The notes under the pieces were generated by a model, which was given only the letters and a program-made list of their open reading frames with translations, was not told the origin of the DNA and made no database searches. Below, one piece after another: positions 62,672-64,000 of a stretch of DNA of 64,000 bases; the first letter of the stretch is position 1; each line of letters starts with the position of its first letter. The position numbers and the translations under genes are program-made. The stretch is from positions 44,910 to 108,909 of the forward strand of contig CALADQ010000019.1 of the NCBI GenBank assembly GCA_937890765.1, in the 5' to 3' direction. This stretch comes from an uncultured Candidatus Neoarthromitus sp. (GTDB lineage: Bacteria; Bacillota; Clostridia; Clostridiales; Clostridiaceae).

Positions 62672-63692
62672 TCTCTTTTAATAAATTTGTCGAGTCTTCC
62701 CAATTTATATTACAACAAAATATTTCAGAATTGTAAAACTCATAATTTTCTTCTATCATTTCAATTAACATTTTAGCTGCGTACTTTCCTTCTTCGTAAG
62801 TTGGCTGTTCAATTGTGGTAACAGACGGTGAAGCATACATAGTCCAATCCCACTTATCAAATCCAATAATTCCAACATGGTTAGGAACATTAAATTTTTC
62901 AGCTTTTACAGCTTTAAAAACTTTTTGAAGAATTTTTCCGTTTATTGCAAAAACCAAAGTTCGTTTTTTCTTGTCAACATTGTGCCTCAATATCTCTTGA
63001 ATTTCTTTTACCTCAGTATTGTCACCTATAACTTCAACAATTCCTTTTTGATTTATTTTTTTTACAGCATCTTCAAAACCATTTTTACGCTCCATACGTG
63101 CAACCAATTTATCTGGCGATTCAGTTATTAATATAAAATCTTCATAACCTTTTTCAAATAATTTTATAATTGAATTGTAGACAACTTCATAATTATCCGT
63201 CTTAACCCACTTGCCCGTATAATTTGATGAAACGCTATCCAAAACAACAATCTTTTTACGCTTAGATAATATTTCTGGATAAAGTTTATCAAAATTTTTT
63301 GTAGGTTGAACTATGAACCCATCTACACCCATATCGAGCATTTTTTTAAAATAATTTTCTTCATGATAATAATCAAAATTGCTACTACCAACTAAAATTT
63401 GGTATCCTTTTCTTCTGATTACATCTTCTATTCCCTTAACAATGTTGTTCCCAAACGGATTTGTTATATCAGAAACAACAACTCCTATTAAGTTTGATTT
63501 TTTTAATTTTAAACTTCTAGCCATTATATTTGGACTGTAATTCGTTTCTTCAATAACTCTTTCTATACGCTTTTTCGTTTCAGTAGACATCTTGTCAAAT
63601 TTTCCATTTAAGTAAAAAGACACTGTTGTCTTTGAAGTGTCTGCTCTTTTTGCAATGTCATTTATCGTTAACCTAACACCTTCATTTTTCAC
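62658..63692 (-). CDS. LacI/GalR family transcriptional regulator
   Basis: This 344-residue regulator has an N-terminal helix-turn-helix (LTINDIAKRADTSKTTVSFYLNGKFDKMSTETKKRIERVIEETNYSPN) with a hinge (ARSLKLKKSNLIGVVVSDITNPF). A periplasmic-binding-protein-like sensor domain follows (IVKGIEDVIRRKGYQILVGSSN, VDGFIVQPTKN, VGIIGFDKWDWTMYASPSVTTIEQPTYEEGKYAA). The effector is probably a sugar or sugar phosphate; no sugar genes adjoin it in the window, and the target may lie beyond 64000. It starts with GTG, 7 bases after AAAGGGG. Its leader is unusually long, about 190 bases. Confidence 0.92.
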   Translation of the reverse strand: MKNEGVRLTINDIAKRADTSKTTVSFYLNGKFDKMSTETKKRIERVIEETNYSPNIMARSLKLKKSNLIGVVVSDITNPFGNNIVKGIEDVIRRKGYQILVGSSNFDYYHEENYFKKMLDMGVDGFIVQPTKNFDKLYPEILSKRKKIVVLDSVSSNYTGKWVKTDNYEVVYNSIIKLFEKGYEDFILITESPDKLVARMERKNGFEDAVKKINQKGIVEVIGDNTEVKEIQEILRHNVDKKKRTLVFAINGKILQKVFKAVKAEKFNVPNHVGIIGFDKWDWTMYASPSVTTIEQPTYEEGKYAAKMLIEMIEENYEFYNSEIFCCNINWEDSTNLLKERSMI

Positions 63693-63885
63693 AATCTAAC
63701 CCCTTTAAAAAATTATTTGTTAAAAGTTTACTACATCTACCAGCTTAATAACAACAACGATACTTTCACATAAAAATAAATCATCATTGAAATAAACTTT
63801 AGACACTCAGAAAGTTTTCCTATTAAGTATAAAGATGGAATAACTCTCCTAATTACTTTAAAAATTTTTCTTAAATTATTCTAAG

Positions 63886-63894
63886 ATTATATCA
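63886..63894 (-). promoter_or_regulatory. Extended -10 promoter for the LacI-type gene
   Basis: TGATATAAT on the minus strand (TATAAT at 63886-63891), without a good -35. Transcription would begin about 190 bases before the start codon. I see no known riboswitch in that leader (63693-63880). Confidence 0.5.
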
Positions 63895-63940
63895 TATATT
63901 AACAAAAGGAATACCCTAAAATTTTGAGTGCCTCGAGCAC

Positions 63941-63976
63941 AAATAAAAAAAGACAACAGCTTTCACTATTGTCTTT
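63941..63976 (-). terminator. Terminator of a gene entering from the right edge
   Basis: Stem AAAGACAA/TTGTCTTT (63949-63956 and 63969-63976) is followed by TTTTTATTTG on the minus strand. A minus-strand gene probably ends just right of it: a possible reading ...MDVEW with stop TAG at 63982-63984. Only about 5 codons are visible. Confidence 0.7.
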
Positions 63977-64000
63977 AATCTCTACCACTCAACATCCATT

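Noticed and set aside
63693..63880. Riboswitch in the long leader of the LacI-type gene
   Set aside because: No conserved core of a known riboswitch class is recognised, and the region folds only into weak AT stems.

Overview
The window is about 64 kb of very AT-rich DNA from a low-GC Gram-positive anaerobe, most likely a motile, spore-forming member of the Clostridia. The grounds are: AGGAGG-type ribosome binding sites with many TTG and GTG starts; a FliY/CheC/CheD chemotaxis set; pyruvate:ferredoxin oxidoreductase and pyruvate phosphate dikinase; a CotS-type spore coat protein and an RsfA-like Myb regulator; the order recO - DUF4342 gene - ppdK - dnaG - rpoD - trmK - nif3; and an A-type RNase P RNA. 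I cannot name the genus from sequence alone. No tRNA, rRNA, CRISPR array, phage or insertion sequence was seen.

Layout. Positions 1-15508 hold one long leftward flagellar/chemotaxis operon. In transcription order it is cheW, cheD, cheB, cheR, cheA, cheC, cheY, cheW, fliM, fliY, flgN, flgK, flgL, fliW, csrA, fliS, fliD and a cut-off FliT-like gene. Positions 15600-27300 hold small metabolic and regulatory genes: an aminotransferase/HAD phosphatase pair, DUF1292 and DUF1450 proteins, an RsfA-like regulator, a GH3 lipoprotein, PFOR, a beta-CASP nuclease-like protein, an exported propeller-like protein and MnmH. Positions 27500-40400 are an exported and surface-protein region. It contains a four-repeat DUF4214 protein, a frameshifted secreted GH2 glycosidase that ends in the same modules, an oxidoreductase, a PlcA-like phospholipase that has lost its catalytic histidines, an aminotransferase, a tiny cationic secreted protein, EIIA-Glc and an anchored 5'-nucleotidase. 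Positions 40700-50000 hold an amino acid permease, an ECF sigma/anti-sigma pair, IlvE, a UvrD-like helicase, PncB, an NfeD-like membrane protein and a dockerin/SH3/lysozyme-like exported protein. From 50060 to the end are rnpB, a free-standing DUF4214-like protein, the trmK-nif3-hydrolase group, rpoD-dnaG, cotS, ppdK, recO, alkD and a LacI-type repressor.

How it fits together. The left operon encodes the motor switch (FliM, FliY), the receptor-coupling and adaptation enzymes, the hook-filament junction and cap with their chaperones (FlgN, FliS), and the FliW-CsrA partner switch that links filament assembly to translation. The middle of the window looks like a host- or polymer-facing secretome, tied together by a recurring pair: a beta-rich repeat followed by a C-terminal DUF4214 module. 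The right part is core information processing.

The strongest unusual points are: (1) the shared repeat + DUF4214 architecture, with an orphan module; (2) a PI-PLC pseudoenzyme; (3) recO, whose Shine-Dalgarno sequence lies beyond a perfect 24-nt hairpin that would restore normal spacing; (4) a single-base frameshift in the GH2 gene behind a perfect consensus promoter with a 16-bp stem at its start site; (5) a CheB whose phosphoacceptor Asp is Asn; (6) a probable ATT start in mnmH. All are read by eye; no alignment or database search was run.
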